Assembly: GCA_026826555.1 (NCBI GenBank) | Contig: JAKSZT010054396.1 | Location: 13,161,200-13,225,199, forward strand | DNA length: 64,000 bases | From: Tolypeutes matacus | Taxonomy: Eukaryota > Chordata > Mammalia > Cingulata > Chlamyphoridae | Direction: 5' to 3' | Shown: positions 10,899 to 21,647 of the stretch, in pieces | How the letters are laid out: each line of letters opens with the position of its first letter | Position numbering within the stretch: the first letter of the stretch is position 1 | The notes under the pieces: generated by a model | What the model was told of the DNA's origin: nothing | Database searches by the model: none | Seen by the model: only the letters and a program-made list of their open reading frames with translations | Position numbers and translations under genes: made by a program

Positions 10899-12838
10899 CC
10901 TCCAAACAAAGAAAGGCTCAAGACCAGATGGCTTCACTGGTGAATATTACCAATTATTCAAAGAGAATTAAGGCAAACCCTTCTTAAATGCTTCCAAAAA
11001 CTTCAAGAAGAGGAAACGCTTTCTAACTCAGCCTGTGAGGCCAGCATCACCATAATACCAGAGCCAGATAAAGATACTACAAGAAAAGAAAGTTATAGAC
11101 AAATATCCCTTATGAATATAGATGCAAAAATCCTCAACAAAATACTAGCAAACTAAATCCAACAGCATATTAAAAAGATTTTACCCTGTGACAAAGTGGG
11201 ATTTATCCCAGGAATGCAAGGGTGTTTCAACATAATACATCACATTAGTAGAATGAGGAAAAAACCCATAAGACCATCTCAATTGGCACAGAATAGGAAT
11301 TTGACAAAATCCAGCACCCTTTCTTGATAAAAACTCTCATAAAATTGGGAATAGAAAGTAACTTCTCTCAACACAATAAAGAGCATATATGAAAAACTCA
11401 AAGCTAACATCATAATGGTGAAAGACTGAAAGATTTTAAGATCAAGAACAAGAAAAGGATGCCCACCATCACCACTGTTATTCAGCATTGTACTGGAAGT
11501 GATAGCCAGAACAATTAGGCAAAAAAGAGAAATAAAAAGTCACCCAAATTGGAAAGGGAGAAGTAAAACTATCCCTATACTCAGATACCATTGTCTTATA
11601 AATAGAATACCCCAAAAAATCTATAAGAAAGATTTATTAGATCTAACAAATGAGTTCAAGAAAGGGCAAGGTACAAGATCAACACTCAAAAAAAAACCAG
11701 TGGTCTTCTTATAGACCAATGATGAACAATCTGAAAAAAAATCAAGAATATAATTCTACTGACAATAACAACAAAAAATGAAATAGGAGTAAATTTAACC
11801 AAGGATGTAAAGGACTTGTACATGGAAAACTAGAAATCATTACTGAAAGAAATTAAAGAAAACCTAAATAAATGGAAAGATATCCCATGCTCATGTGTTG
11901 GAAGACTTAATTTCATTAAGATGTCTATACTCTCAAAGCTGATCTACATATTTAACATAATCCCTTCCTGCTTGCTGTTCACCCAAATTACAACAGCCTT
12001 CTTTGCAAAAATGGAAAAGCTAATCATCAAATTCACATAGAAGGGCAAGGGACCCCAAATAGCCAAAACCAACTTGAAGAGAAGAACACAGTTGGAGGAC
12101 TTGCACTTCCCAATTTCAAAACTTATAACAAAGTTACAGTAATCAAAAGAGTGTGGTACTAAACACAAAGACACCAGTGAGACAGAATTGAGACTTCAGA
12201 AATAAACCCACACATCTATGGTGAACTGATTTTTCACAAGAGTGCTTAGTTCACTCAATGGGGAAAAAGAGTCTCTTCAACAAATGGTGCTAGGAAAACT
12301 GTATATCTACATGCCACAGAATGTAGACTCCTACCTCACACCATATGTAAAAAAAATTAACTCAAAATAGATCATTGGCCTAAATATAATAGGTAAAAAT
12401 AAAAACCCTTTGGAGAAAACATAGGAAAGTATCTTTAGTAACTTGCATTAGGCAATGGATTATTATACTTTACATAAAAAACATGAGCAAAAAATAGATA
12501 ATTTGAACTTCATCAAAATAAAAAAAACTTTGTGCATCAAAGGACACTGTTAAGAAACTGAAAAGACAATCAACAGAATGGGAGAAAACATTTGGAAATC
12601 ATATATCTGATAAGGGGTTAATATCCAGAGTATACAAAAGAACTACAACTCAAAAGACAAACAATCCAATTTAAAACTGGGCAAAGGACTACAACAGACA
12701 TTTCTCAATAGAAGGTATACAAATGGCCAACAAGCACATGAAAAGATGCTCAGCATCAATAGCCATTAGGGAAATGCAGACCAAAACTATAATGAGATAC
12801 CACCGTACAACTACTAGAATGGCTACTATAAAAAAAGT
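10899..12838 (+). mobile_element. LINE-1 ORF2 relic, second segment
   Basis: Resumes the L1 interrupted at 8003. Reverse-transcriptase phrases are clear: 'gaccagatggcttcactggt', 'gggatttatcccaggaatgc', 'ggatgcccaccatcaccactg'. The C-terminal region runs up to 12838. The catalytic Y/F-x-D-D region (about 11570) is degraded, and frames are broken throughout. A monomeric SINE interrupts it at 12839. Confidence 0.85.
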
Positions 12839-12950
12839 GATGGGGAGAGGATGTAGCTCAGTGGTTTGAGTCCCTGCTTCCCCCTGCTTCCCATGTATGA
12901 AGTCCCAGGTTCAATGCTCAGTATCTCCTAAAAACAATCAAACAAACAAA
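12839..12950 (+). mobile_element. Monomeric tRNA-derived SINE inside L1
   Basis: 'ggggagaggatgtagctcagtgg' head, B-box-like 'aggttcaatgctc' (decayed), and an A-rich tail of aaac/aaaca units. A 9-bp tandem duplication (ctgcttccc twice at about 12873-12892) is private to this copy. Confidence 0.8.
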
Positions 12951-13908
12951 AAACTAACAAATGCTGACAAGGATGTGGAGAAATTGGAATCATAGTACAT
13001 TGTTGGTAGCGATGTAAAATGGTACAGCCACTGTGGAAAAAGTTTGGCAGTTTCTAGAATGTTAAACATAGAACTACCATATGACCCAGCAATCCCACGT
13101 CTAGGTATATACTCAATAGAATTGAACACAGGGACTAAAACAGATATCTGTACAACAGTGTTCATAGCAGTATTATCCACAATAGCCAAAAGGTGGAAGT
13201 AACCCAAATGTCCATAAACAGATGAGTGGATAAACAAAATGTGGTATACACATACAAGGAATGTTATTCATCTATAAAAGGGAATGACACTATAACATGA
13301 ATAAACCTTGAAGAAATGTTGAATGAAATAAGTGGACACAAAAGGACAGATATTGTATGATTTCACTTATATGAAATACCTAGAATAAGCATATTCATAA
13401 AAACACAAAGTAGAGTACAGGTTACCAGGATCAGGGGAGAAGAGGAAATGGGGAATTGATTGATGGGTGCAGAGTTGATGTTTGGGATGATGGCTGTGAC
13501 TATGATTAATCCCACTGAATTGTATTCTTGGGCATTGTTGTAATGGAAAATTTTATGTTGTATATATGTTTCCACAAAAAAAGAAAAAGAGAGAAACTAA
13601 GGAGAGAATGGCAAGTAAATGCAATACATGATTCTGGACTGGATCTAAGGATGGAGGAGAAAATTCCCAAAAGGACATTATAGGGACAACTGAAAAAATG
13701 AAATATAGATTATATACTTTATATCAGTGTTAAATGTTTTGAATTTGACAACTGTGCTTGATGAGGTAACAAAAGTGAATATCCTTGTTTTGGGAAATAT
13801 ACATGAAAGTATTAAGTTTTCAAAAAATATTCAACTTACTCTCAAATGTTTAGAAAAGAGAGAAAGAGGGAGAAAAGGGAGAGGGAGAGAGGGAGGGAGG
13901 GAGGTAGG

Positions 13909-13973
<65 letters not shown>

Positions 13974-14125
13974 GAGAATGATATAATAAATATGGCAAAA
14001 TATTAAAAGTTGGTGAATCTGTGTATCTGAGTAGGGTTATATTGGAGTTCTCTGTATTGATTTTGTATTATTTTTGCAATTGTCCTTTAAGTTTGAAATT
14101 AATTCAAAATAAAAATGTAGGAGCA
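12951..14125 (+). mobile_element. LINE-1 ORF2 end and 3' UTR, third segment
   Basis: Contains the L1 ORF2 C-terminal phrases 'tgctgacaaggatgtggag', 'ccatatgacccagcaatccc' and 'gtggtatacacatac'. The 3' UTR follows and ends in 'taagtttgaaattaattcaaaataaaaa'. The 3' UTR is homologous to that of the HAL1-like insertion at 10140-10890, so host and insert are related L1-lineage elements. Confidence 0.85.
13855..13978. repeat. Purine-rich (GA)n microsatellite
   Basis: Irregular GGGA/GAGG units pass into an uninterrupted (GA)n tract of about 58 bp at 13911-13968, inside the L1 3' UTR. An open frame across it encodes only Arg-Glu repeats and is not a gene. Confidence 0.95.
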
Positions 14126-14284
14126 AAAACAAAGGCCCTGGGACCTAGTCTTATTTTTGTCCCAGTGTTATTACTATGACTTGACCTCAATAGCCTGTGA
14201 CAACAAATTAAGGCCATAGTTCCTTTTGTTGTACAAACGATAATAGCTTGGACCCACACCCAGGAAATGCAGGCTCTTTAAATA
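14126..14284. other. No gene recognised
   Basis: Short unique-looking spacer between the L1 3' end and the MIR. Confidence 0.3.
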
Positions 14285-14454
14285 TCCCTTCCAAATAATA
14301 ATGACAACAACTATGAACTATTTATCACAGTTAATATATCAGGCATTGTTCTAAGGGCTTATATGTATTAAACTATTTAACTCTTACAGTAACTCTATAA
14401 AACATGTGCTGTGATCCCTATTTTACTGATGAGGAAACTGAGGCACAAAGTATC

Positions 14455-14651
14455 TTTTTTTTTTTTTTTTTTTTTAAAGATTTTATTTATTTATTCATTT
14501 ATCCCCCCCTTGCTGCTTGTGCTCGCTGGGTCAGCTAACCACGCCGANNNNNNNNNNNNNNNNNNNNNNNNNNNNNNNNNNNNNNNNNNNNNNNNNNNNN
14601 NNNNNNNNNNNNNNNNNNNNNNNNNNNNNNNNNNNNNNNNNNNNNNNTCCC
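14455..14651 (-). mobile_element. tRNA-derived SINE, body missing in the assembly
   Basis: Reversed A-tail (poly-T), then 'aaagattttatttatttatt' and 'ccttgctgcttgtgctcgctggg', the tail half seen also in the 44299-44542 copy. The sequence then enters a run of N. The tRNA head is not present, so true length and structure are unknown. Confidence 0.75.
14548..14647. other. Assembly gap of 100 N
   Basis: Exactly 100 N, a conventional placeholder size, within the SINE body. Any protein translated across it is meaningless. Confidence 0.98.
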
Positions 14652-14770
14652 CAAAGTATCTTGTCCAAGGTCACACAGCCAATACGTGGCAGAACTAGAC
14701 TTGAACCAGAGTTCATATCCTTGGGTACCCCGCTACACTGTCTTGGCAGTCCCTGGAAAAGCACGTGTGT

Positions 14771-15489
14771 TCCATGCATCTCTTTTGGTATCACTTGCCA
14801 CCCCATCCAGCTGTCTGGCTCCAGAATCTTTTCTCATTTAATGACTCATTTCTAGTAAGTCACCCCTTAAAATCTTTAAAGGTACAGTCTGGCTGAAGAG
14901 TACTTTGTGGCACCACCTTTGATCTTTCTGAGGTGTTAACACAGGATTTCACAGTCATACTTTTCCTCAGTATTTTATTTCCTGAGAGGGCTCTGGATTT
15001 TATCTTGCTCAGAGCCATTTCTTAATGTTAGCACTGTTTGTTATCTAAAGGGAGGGGACTGTTAATAAACAGCAAGTCCTGTTTCTTTTTAAAAATTTAA
15101 GCAATCTTTCCTTTAGCTTAAATCTCTTCTTTAGCATTTTATTTTAAGCAGCAAGAAGAAACCAGAAAGCACCTTCCAGTACTCTGGGTGGAAATCTCCT
15201 TAGCCCATTTACCCAGTTTAATAGGTTGCATTTTTGACTTGCCACATAACTGCAGGTGACAGTGTTACTAAATTTTTTCCAACTATGTAACAAGAATCTC
15301 CTTTTCTCCAGTTTCTAATAACATATTCCTCACTTCCCTTCAAGCCTTCACCAGCAGTCTTCTCAAAGTCTTTCCATCTCCTGCCCATTGTTCAGTTCCA
15401 AAGTCATTGATGAATTTTAGGTTTTTGTTACAGCAGCACCCCAATTCTAGAAACCAAAATCTGTATTTTTTTTTCTTTTTTTTTTTTTT
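14771..15489. other. No gene recognised
   Basis: AT-rich, apparently unique sequence. No open frame, RNA gene or repeat core was recognised. Confidence 0.35.
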
Positions 15490-15778
15490 TGCAACTAATT
15501 ACCTCGAAATTTTTTGGCTTAAAAAACAAACATTTATTTTCTCATGCAATTTCTGAAGGTCAGGACTCTGAAGTGGCTTAGCTGGGTGCTTCTGGCTCAA
15601 GGTCACCCATGAGGATGCAATCAAGTGTTAGCTTTTTGAATTCACACACTGTCACTTCCTCTTTGTTCTATTAGTCATGCAGACCAAGACAGATACATAA
15701 GAACTATACATGGACATGAACACTGTATGCAAGGATCACTGGGTTCATCTTGGAGATGGGTTACTGAAAGATAAAAGC
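15490..15778. repeat. Degenerate interspersed repeat, family unassigned
   Basis: The segment 'gcaactaattacctcgaaattttttggctta...acatttattttctcatgcaatttctgaaggtcagg' follows the layout of a common ancient mammalian medium-reiteration repeat. Related but diverged segments occur at 28385-28745 and 51560-51970. I could not assign a family name by eye. Confidence 0.5.
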
Positions 15779-16747
15779 TGAATCCTTTCCGTTAAAACAT
15801 AGGGTAAGACAAGGATGTGTACTCTCACCACTTCTATTCAACATTGTAATGGGAGTTCTAGCCAGTGCAATTAGGCAAGGAAAAGAAATAAAATGTGTAT
15901 AGATTAGAAAGTGAGAAATAAAACTCTCCTAATTTGCAGGTGACACAATCAAACTAAAACTAATAAGTGAATTTAGGAATTTCAAAGGATACAAGATCAA
16001 TATTTAAACATTTTAATTGTGTTTTATATAGTAGCAATAAACTATTAGAAGTTGAAATTTTTAAAAAACAAAATATTGTTTCATGAAAAGTAGCACTTAT
16101 TTTCAGCTGAGTAGCTTTCTCAGTCTGCTCCTTGGAGACTTATATACTTTATAAGAATTTGAGGGATCCAAACAGCCTCTTTTCATTTTCTACTGTTTCT
16201 GTCCCTTTCAGTCTAAGCTGGAAGTATTTCTGCTGATATAATTCTTTTAAAATTAAAAAAAAAATTATTATTTTTATCTTGATATAATTCTTTTAAAAAC
16301 TTCGTGGGTCGTCAAAAATATGAAATACTTATGATATATTTGACAAAAGATGTGCATGACCTATACACTGAAAACTACAAAACATTGCTGAGAGAAATTA
16401 AAGATGACCTAAATAAATGGAGACACATACATGAATCACAAGACTCAATATCATTAAGATGTCTATTCTCCCCAAGCTGATCTATAGATACAATGCTATT
16501 CCAATCAAAACCCCTTCAGGATGTTTTATAGGAAATGACATGCTGATTCTAAAATTTATATGGAAAAGCAAAAGACCTAGAATAGTCAAACAATTTTTGT
16601 GAAAGAAGAAAAAAGTTATTGGAATTACACTACCTGATTTCCAACTTACAAAAGTGTAGTAACCAAAACAGTATAGTATTGGTATCAAGGTAGGCAAATA
16701 GATGAGTGGAACAGAATAGAGAATCCAGAAATAGACACACATATAAT
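15779..16747 (+). mobile_element. LINE-1 ORF2 relic
   Basis: Begins in the reverse-transcriptase region ('gacaaggatgtgtactctcaccacttctattcaaca') and continues to 'agaatccagaaatagacacacatata'. An unrelated roughly 240-bp AT-rich stretch (about 16065-16305) breaks it. Reading frames are destroyed. At 16748 it is interrupted by a transposon-like element, and about 25 bp of the same L1 resume beyond it (17199-17224). Confidence 0.8.
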
Positions 16748-17198
16748 GTGATGGTTAGCCTAATGTGTTAACTCGGCCAGGTAATTGTGCCCAGTTGTTT
16801 GGTCAAGCAGACACTGGGCTAATTGTAATACAAGGACATTGATGGGCTTTAGTCTTGGGTGAGTTTACTGCATAGATGGCTGATTACATTTGCATCAACC
16901 AGGGAGATTGCCGTCAGCAATGAGTGACGCTTTATCCAATCAATTGAATGCCTTAAAGGGGGAAGTGATTTCAGCATTTAGAGATAATTTCCCAGCTCCT
17001 CTTTGGACAGACAACATCTCCCCGTAACTCATCAAGGACCTTCATTGGACTTTCATTGGAGCCCCTGGTTTGCAGCCTGTCTGTGGAACCTGGACTTGTG
17101 CATCCCCACGGTCACGTGAGAGACTCTTATAAAATCTCATACTATTTACAGATATCTCCTATTGATTCTGTTTCCCTAGAGAACCCTGACTAATACAC
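16748..17198 (+). mobile_element. Transposon-like repeat (~450 bp), copy 1
   Basis: Runs from 'gtgatggttag' through 'ttgtgcccagttgtttggtcaag', 'tttatccaatcaattgaatgcctt' and 'cccacggtcacgtgaga' to 'agagaaccctgactaataca'. The outermost bases are loosely inverted (TGTGATGGTTAG against TGTATTAGTCAG). L1 sequence continues directly across both ends, with 'cacata' on each side. It looks like a short non-autonomous DNA-transposon-type repeat. The family name is not certain. Confidence 0.65.
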
Positions 17199-17224
17199 AT
17201 AAGTAGTCAATTCATTTTTAGCAA

Positions 17225-18048
17225 CTAATTAAGATATAATTTACATGTCATATAATTCACCCATTTAAAGTGTACAATTAATGGTTTTAGCATATTCACA
17301 GGATTGCAAAACCATCAAATCTAATTTTAAAATATTTTCATCCCCCCCTAAAAGAAAACCTGTAGGGGATATGAGATTTTTTTCTTTTGGACTAAGGAAA
17401 ACGTTCAAAAATTTACTAACATGATGACTGCACAACTCTGTGATGAAAGTGAGAGCCACTGAGTATACACTTTGGATGGATTGGGACTTTATAACACAGT
17501 GAACCATGTGTTAGATGATGGACTGAGGTTAAAAGTACAAATATGAGAGTGTACTCTCATGAACTATAACAAATGTACAAAACTAATACATGATGTTAAT
17601 AATAGGGGTGGTAAGGAAAAAATATACCAAATGTACAGCTTGAACCATAGTTAGTGGTAATAGTCTGACGATGTTCTTTCATAATCTGTAATAAATATTC
17701 CACAACAAAGTAAGGATGTGTACTCTCACATGGGATGGGAATTCTGCACATTATGCATAATTGTTTTGTAAACTCACAACTTCTCCAATTAAAAATATAT
17801 ATTAAAATGTAAAAAAATAAAAGAAACTCTGTACTTATTAGCTGTCACTCCCCATTTCTCTCTAAAACCACTCAATCTCCACCCTAAGCAATCACGAATA
17901 TACTCTATGTCTCCATAGATTTACCTATTTTGGACATTTGAGATAAATGGAATCACACAATATGAGGTCTTTAGTGGCTGACATTTCACTTAGCATAATA
18001 TTTTCAAGATTCATTAATCTTATAGCATGTATCAGTACTTCATTCCTT
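17225..18048 (-). repeat. Old LINE-1 3' region, interrupted
   Basis: Reversed L1M-type 3' UTR: 'agatataatttacatgtcatataattcaccca', then after an insertion 'caatctccaccctaagcaatcacg', 'tttggacatttgagataaatgg' and 'catgtatcagtacttcattcc'. An L1-3'-end-like element is inserted at 17365-17818 with an imperfect 15-bp duplication, and another L1 begins at 18049. Confidence 0.75.
17365..17818 (+). mobile_element. L1-3'-end-like insertion
   Basis: Flanked by aaaagaaaacctgta (17350-17364) and aaaagaaactctgta (17819-17833), 13 of 15 identical, and ending in A-rich sequence. The right half ('gaactataacaaatgtacaaaactaata...gtaaactcacaacttctccaatta') is the same module as at 47650-47850, 55063-55275 and 59230-59420. 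It is non-coding. It is either a 5'-truncated L1 3' UTR or a non-autonomous derivative using that 3' end. Confidence 0.7.
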
Positions 18049-19769
18049 TTTTATTAGGGAAATTGTAGGTTTACAGAAAATGATTTATGATTGCATAAAC
18101 ACAGAGTTCCCATATATCATCCTATTATTAACACCTTGTATTAGTGTGGTACATTTGTTACAATTGATAAAAGAATATTTTTATAATTGTAATATTAACT
18201 ATAGACCATAGTTTACATTAGGGTTCACTGTGTTGTACAGTCCTATAGGCTGTTTTAAAAAAAATTTTATTCTAGTGACATTTATACGACTTAAAATTTC
18301 CCCCTTTTAACTTCATTCAAATATATAATTCAGTGCTGTTAATTACTTTTACAATGTTGCACTACCATCACCACGATCCATTACCAATGTTTTTCCATCA
18401 ACCCAAATAGAAACGCTACATTTTAAGCATTAACTTCCCATTCTCTACCCCCACCACATCCCCTTATAACCTATATTCTATTTCTGACTCTATGAATTTG
18501 CTTATTCTAATTATTTCTTATCAGTGAAACCATACAATATCTGTCCTTTTGTGTCTGGCTAATTTCACTCAACATCATGTCTTCAAGGTTCATTCATGCT
18601 GTCACATTTCAGAACTTCATTCCTTTTTTACGGCTGAATAATATTCCATTATATGTTTGTACCACATTTTATTTATCCATTCATTTATTGATGGGCACTT
18701 GGATTGCTTCCATCTTTTGGTAATTGGGAATAATGCAGCTATGAGCATTAGTGTGCAAATATCTGTCAGAGTCCCTGCTTTTAATTCTTTTGGATATATA
18801 CCTAGAAATGGGATTACTGGGTTATATGGTAATTCTGTACTTAACTTTCTGAGGAACCACCAAACTGTCTTCCACGGCAGTGGCACCATTTTACATTTCC
18901 ATCAACAATGAATGAGTGTTCTTATTTCTCCATATCTTCTCCAACATTTGTAGTTTTCTGGTTGGTTTTTTTTTTTTTAATTGTAGCCATTCTAGTGAGT
19001 ATTTACAAGTCCTTTACATCCTTGGTTAGATTTATTCCTAGATATTTGATTCTTTGAGTTGCTATTATAAATAGAATTTTTTTCTTGAGTTCTTCTTCAG
19101 ATTGTTTATTATAGAAATTCGACTGATTTTTGCATGTTGATCTTGTACCCTGACACTTTGCTAAATTCGTTTATTAGTTCTAGTACCTTTGTTGTGGATT
19201 TTTCAGGATTTTCTGTATGTAGGATCATATCGCCTACCAATTGGGAAAGTTTCACTTCTTCCTTCTCACTTTGGATGCTTTTTATTTCTTTCTCTTACCT
19301 AATTGCTCTGGCAAGAACTTCCAGTAAAATATTGAATAATAGTGGTGACAGTGAGCATCCTTGTCTTGTTCCTGATCTTAGAGGGAAAGCTTTCAGTCTT
19401 TCACTATTAAGTATAATGTTAGCTGTGGGTTTTTCATATATGCCCTTTACATGTTGAGGAAGTTTCTTTCCATTTCTACTTTTCTAAGTGTTTTTTATCA
19501 AGAAAGCGTGCTGGATTTTGTCAAATGCCTTTTCTGCATTAATTGAGATGATCTTGGGTTTTTTATTTCCCTTCATTCTTTTAATGTGGTATATTACATT
19601 AATTGATTTTCTTATGTTGAACCACCCTTCCATACCAGGATAAAGCTCACTTGTTCATAGTGTATAATTCTTTTTAATATGTTAATTTGTTGAGGGTTTT
19701 TATATCTATATTCATAAGGATATTGTTCTATAACTTTCTTTTCTTGTGTTATTTTTAGTTGACTTTGGT
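18049..19769 (-). mobile_element. LINE-1 (minus), 3' UTR and ORF2 relic
   Basis: Inserted into the older L1 within 'acttcattcctttttt', a stretch that recurs at its own homologous position (18614-18629). From low to high coordinate it gives the reversed 3' UTR (18049-18260), the ORF2 C-terminus (18540-18990), then, after an internal deletion at about 18995, the reverse-transcriptase region ('gtgagcatccttgtcttgttcctgatctta', 'ttttctgcattaattgagatgatc'). Stops are frequent, so no enzyme is encoded. Confidence 0.8.
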
Positions 19770-20745
19770 AACGTCATTCCCTTTTGTGGCTGAGTAATAT
19801 TCTATTGCATGGATATATCTCATTTTGCTTATTCATTCATCATTTGATAGATATTTGGGGTCTTTCTACTTTTTGGCTATTGTGAATAATGCTACTATGA
19901 TTTCATGTACAACTTGTGTAAGATTTGTGTTTTCATTTCCTTGGGTATAAATCGTAGGCATCAAGTTGGAGTAGAATTTCAGGGTCATATGGTGAGTCTA
20001 TATTTAACTTTTTGTTGAATTGCTAGATTTTTTCTGAAGCAGCTGTATTATTCTACAATCCTTCCAACAATGTATGTGAATTCCAATTTCCCCACATTCT
20101 CACCAATATTTCTTTTGACCATCTTTTTTATTTTAGCCATCCTAGCAGGTATGAAATGACATCTTATTCTGGCTTTGATTTACATTTCCCTAATGACTAA
20201 TGATGCTGAGCATCTCTTCATGTACCTATTGGTCTTTTGTTGATCTTCCTTGGAGATTTATATATTCAAGTCCTTTACCTGTTTTTCAATTGGGTTGCCT
20301 TCTTATACTGAGTTGTAAGAGTCCTTATCAGGTAAAGGAGACAAGTCCCTTACCAGATATATGATTAGTAAATGTTTTCGCCTATTCTGTGTGTTGTCTT
20401 TTTACTTTCTTGATGCCCTCATTTGCAGCACAAAGCTTTTTAATTTTGATGTGGCCCAGTTTATTTTTTTCTGTTGTTAGCTTGTGCCTTAGATTGCTTA
20501 TCTAAGACATTATTTCTTAGCCCAAGCCATGAAGATTTGCTCCTATATTTTCTTCTAAGAGTTCTATATAGTTCTTACATCTAGGTCTATGATCCATCTA
20601 GTGTTATTTTTGTGTGTGTTGTGAGGTGGGGTTCCTACTTCATTCTTTTGCACATGGGTATCTAGTTGTTCCAGCACCATTTTTTTGATAAGACTATTCT
20701 TTCCCCTGGTCAATTGACTTTTGACAACGATGCCAAGGCAATTTG
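19770..20745 (-). mobile_element. Older LINE-1 (minus) ORF2 relic
   Basis: A second, more diverged reversed ORF2 C-terminus starts again with 'gtggctgagtaatattctattgc' and continues with 'tttgatagatatttggggtctttc', 'ccctaatgactaatgatgctgagcatctc' and 'gcacatgggtatctagttgttccagcacc'. The restart of the same ORF2 order after 19769 shows that two separate insertions abut here. Confidence 0.8.
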
Positions 20746-21310
20746 TGCTAGTTAAGTTCATGTGTCAACTTGGCTAGGTTATGGTGTCCAATTGTTTGGT
20801 CAAGGAAGCACTGGCCTGATTGTTATTATGAGGATATTTTGTGGATTTAAATTGTTAGTCAGTTGATTGCATCTATGATCACATCTAAAATCAACAAAGA
20901 AGATTGCCTTTAGCAATGAGAGAAGTCTCATCCAATCAGCTGAAGGCCATAAAGGGAAAATTGAGAATGTCAACAGTCAGAAAGAAGCATTTCTATCTCT
21001 CCGTCTACAGTAATTTCTTCTGGGAAATTCATCAAAGCATTCATCAGAGGGGTGTGTGTGTAGCTCAGTGGTTGAGCACCTGCTTCATATGTATGAGGTC
21101 CCAGGTTCAATCCCCAGTACCTCCTAAAAAAAAACAAAACAAAAAGCAAAACAAACAAAAAACAACCAAAAAAAATTCATCAGAGTTCCCAACTTGCAGC
21201 CTGCCCTATGGAATTCAGACTTAACAATCCCCATGGTCATGTTACCCAATTCCTATAATAAATCTCATAATATTTACATATTATGTTTCCCTGGAAAACT
21301 CTTACTAATA
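20746..21310 (+). mobile_element. Transposon-like repeat, copy 2, split by a SINE
   Basis: Same family as 16748-17198: 'gttaagttcatgtgtcaacttggctagg', 'caattgtttggtcaag', 'atccaatcagctgaaggcc', ending 'tttccctggaaaactcttactaata'. A monomeric SINE with perfect 11-bp duplications sits at 21050-21174. Confidence 0.65.
21050..21174 (+). mobile_element. Monomeric tRNA-derived SINE with perfect duplication
   Basis: Flanked by attcatcagag at 21039-21049 and 21175-21185. The head 'gtgtagctcagtggttgagc' and B-box-like 'aggttcaatcccc' are well kept. The tail is a long A-rich tract with scattered C. The clean duplication shows it inserted as a unit into the older repeat. Confidence 0.92.
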
Positions 21311-21493
21311 TATAATTTGATGAGGAAAGAATCATATTTTCAACAAATAATTTTGGAACAGTTGGATACAGATACCCATAAGAAAAAACAAACAAACAAA
21401 ACTTTTATCCTTACTTCAAACCAAATTAAAAAAAATTGACTCATATTGGATCACAAACCTAAATGTAAGACTTAGGACTATAAAACTTATACA

Positions 21494-21647
21494 GGGGGCA
21501 GATATGGCTCAAGTGGTTGGGCATCTGTCTGCCATATGGAGGGACCCGGATTCGCTCCCTGGAACCTCCTGGTAAAATAAAAAAATAGAAGGTGTAAAAA
21601 AAATAAAAATAAAAATAAATAAAAAATAAAAAAGAAAAAGAAAAAGG
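21494..21647 (+). mobile_element. tRNA-derived SINE, head plus A-rich tail
   Basis: Head 'ggggcagatatggctcaagtggttggg', a B-box-like 'cggattcgctccc', 'cctcctgg', then 'aataaaaaaatagaaggtgta' and a long A-rich tail (21596-21647). The next SINE starts directly after this tail, probably having inserted into it, so the body of this copy may have been displaced or lost. Confidence 0.8.

Larger units (their letters stand above)
14285..14770 (-). repeat. MIR SINE split by a SINE insertion
   Basis: The left part carries 'actatttatcacagttaata' and 'ttttactgatgaggaaactgaggc'. The right part resumes at 14653 with 'aagtatcttgtccaaggtcacacagcc'. The 'caaagtatct' at the junction occurs on both sides (about 14445-14454 and 14652-14661) as a target-site duplication of the inserted SINE. 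Confidence 0.8.

Noticed and set aside
13727..13981. 84-codon frame ending in Arg-Glu repeats
   Set aside because: It is a translation of the L1 3' UTR and the (GA)n microsatellite.
14411..14855. Open frames spanning the N run
   Set aside because: The frames exist only because N is translated as X. They cross an assembly gap and SINE/MIR sequence.
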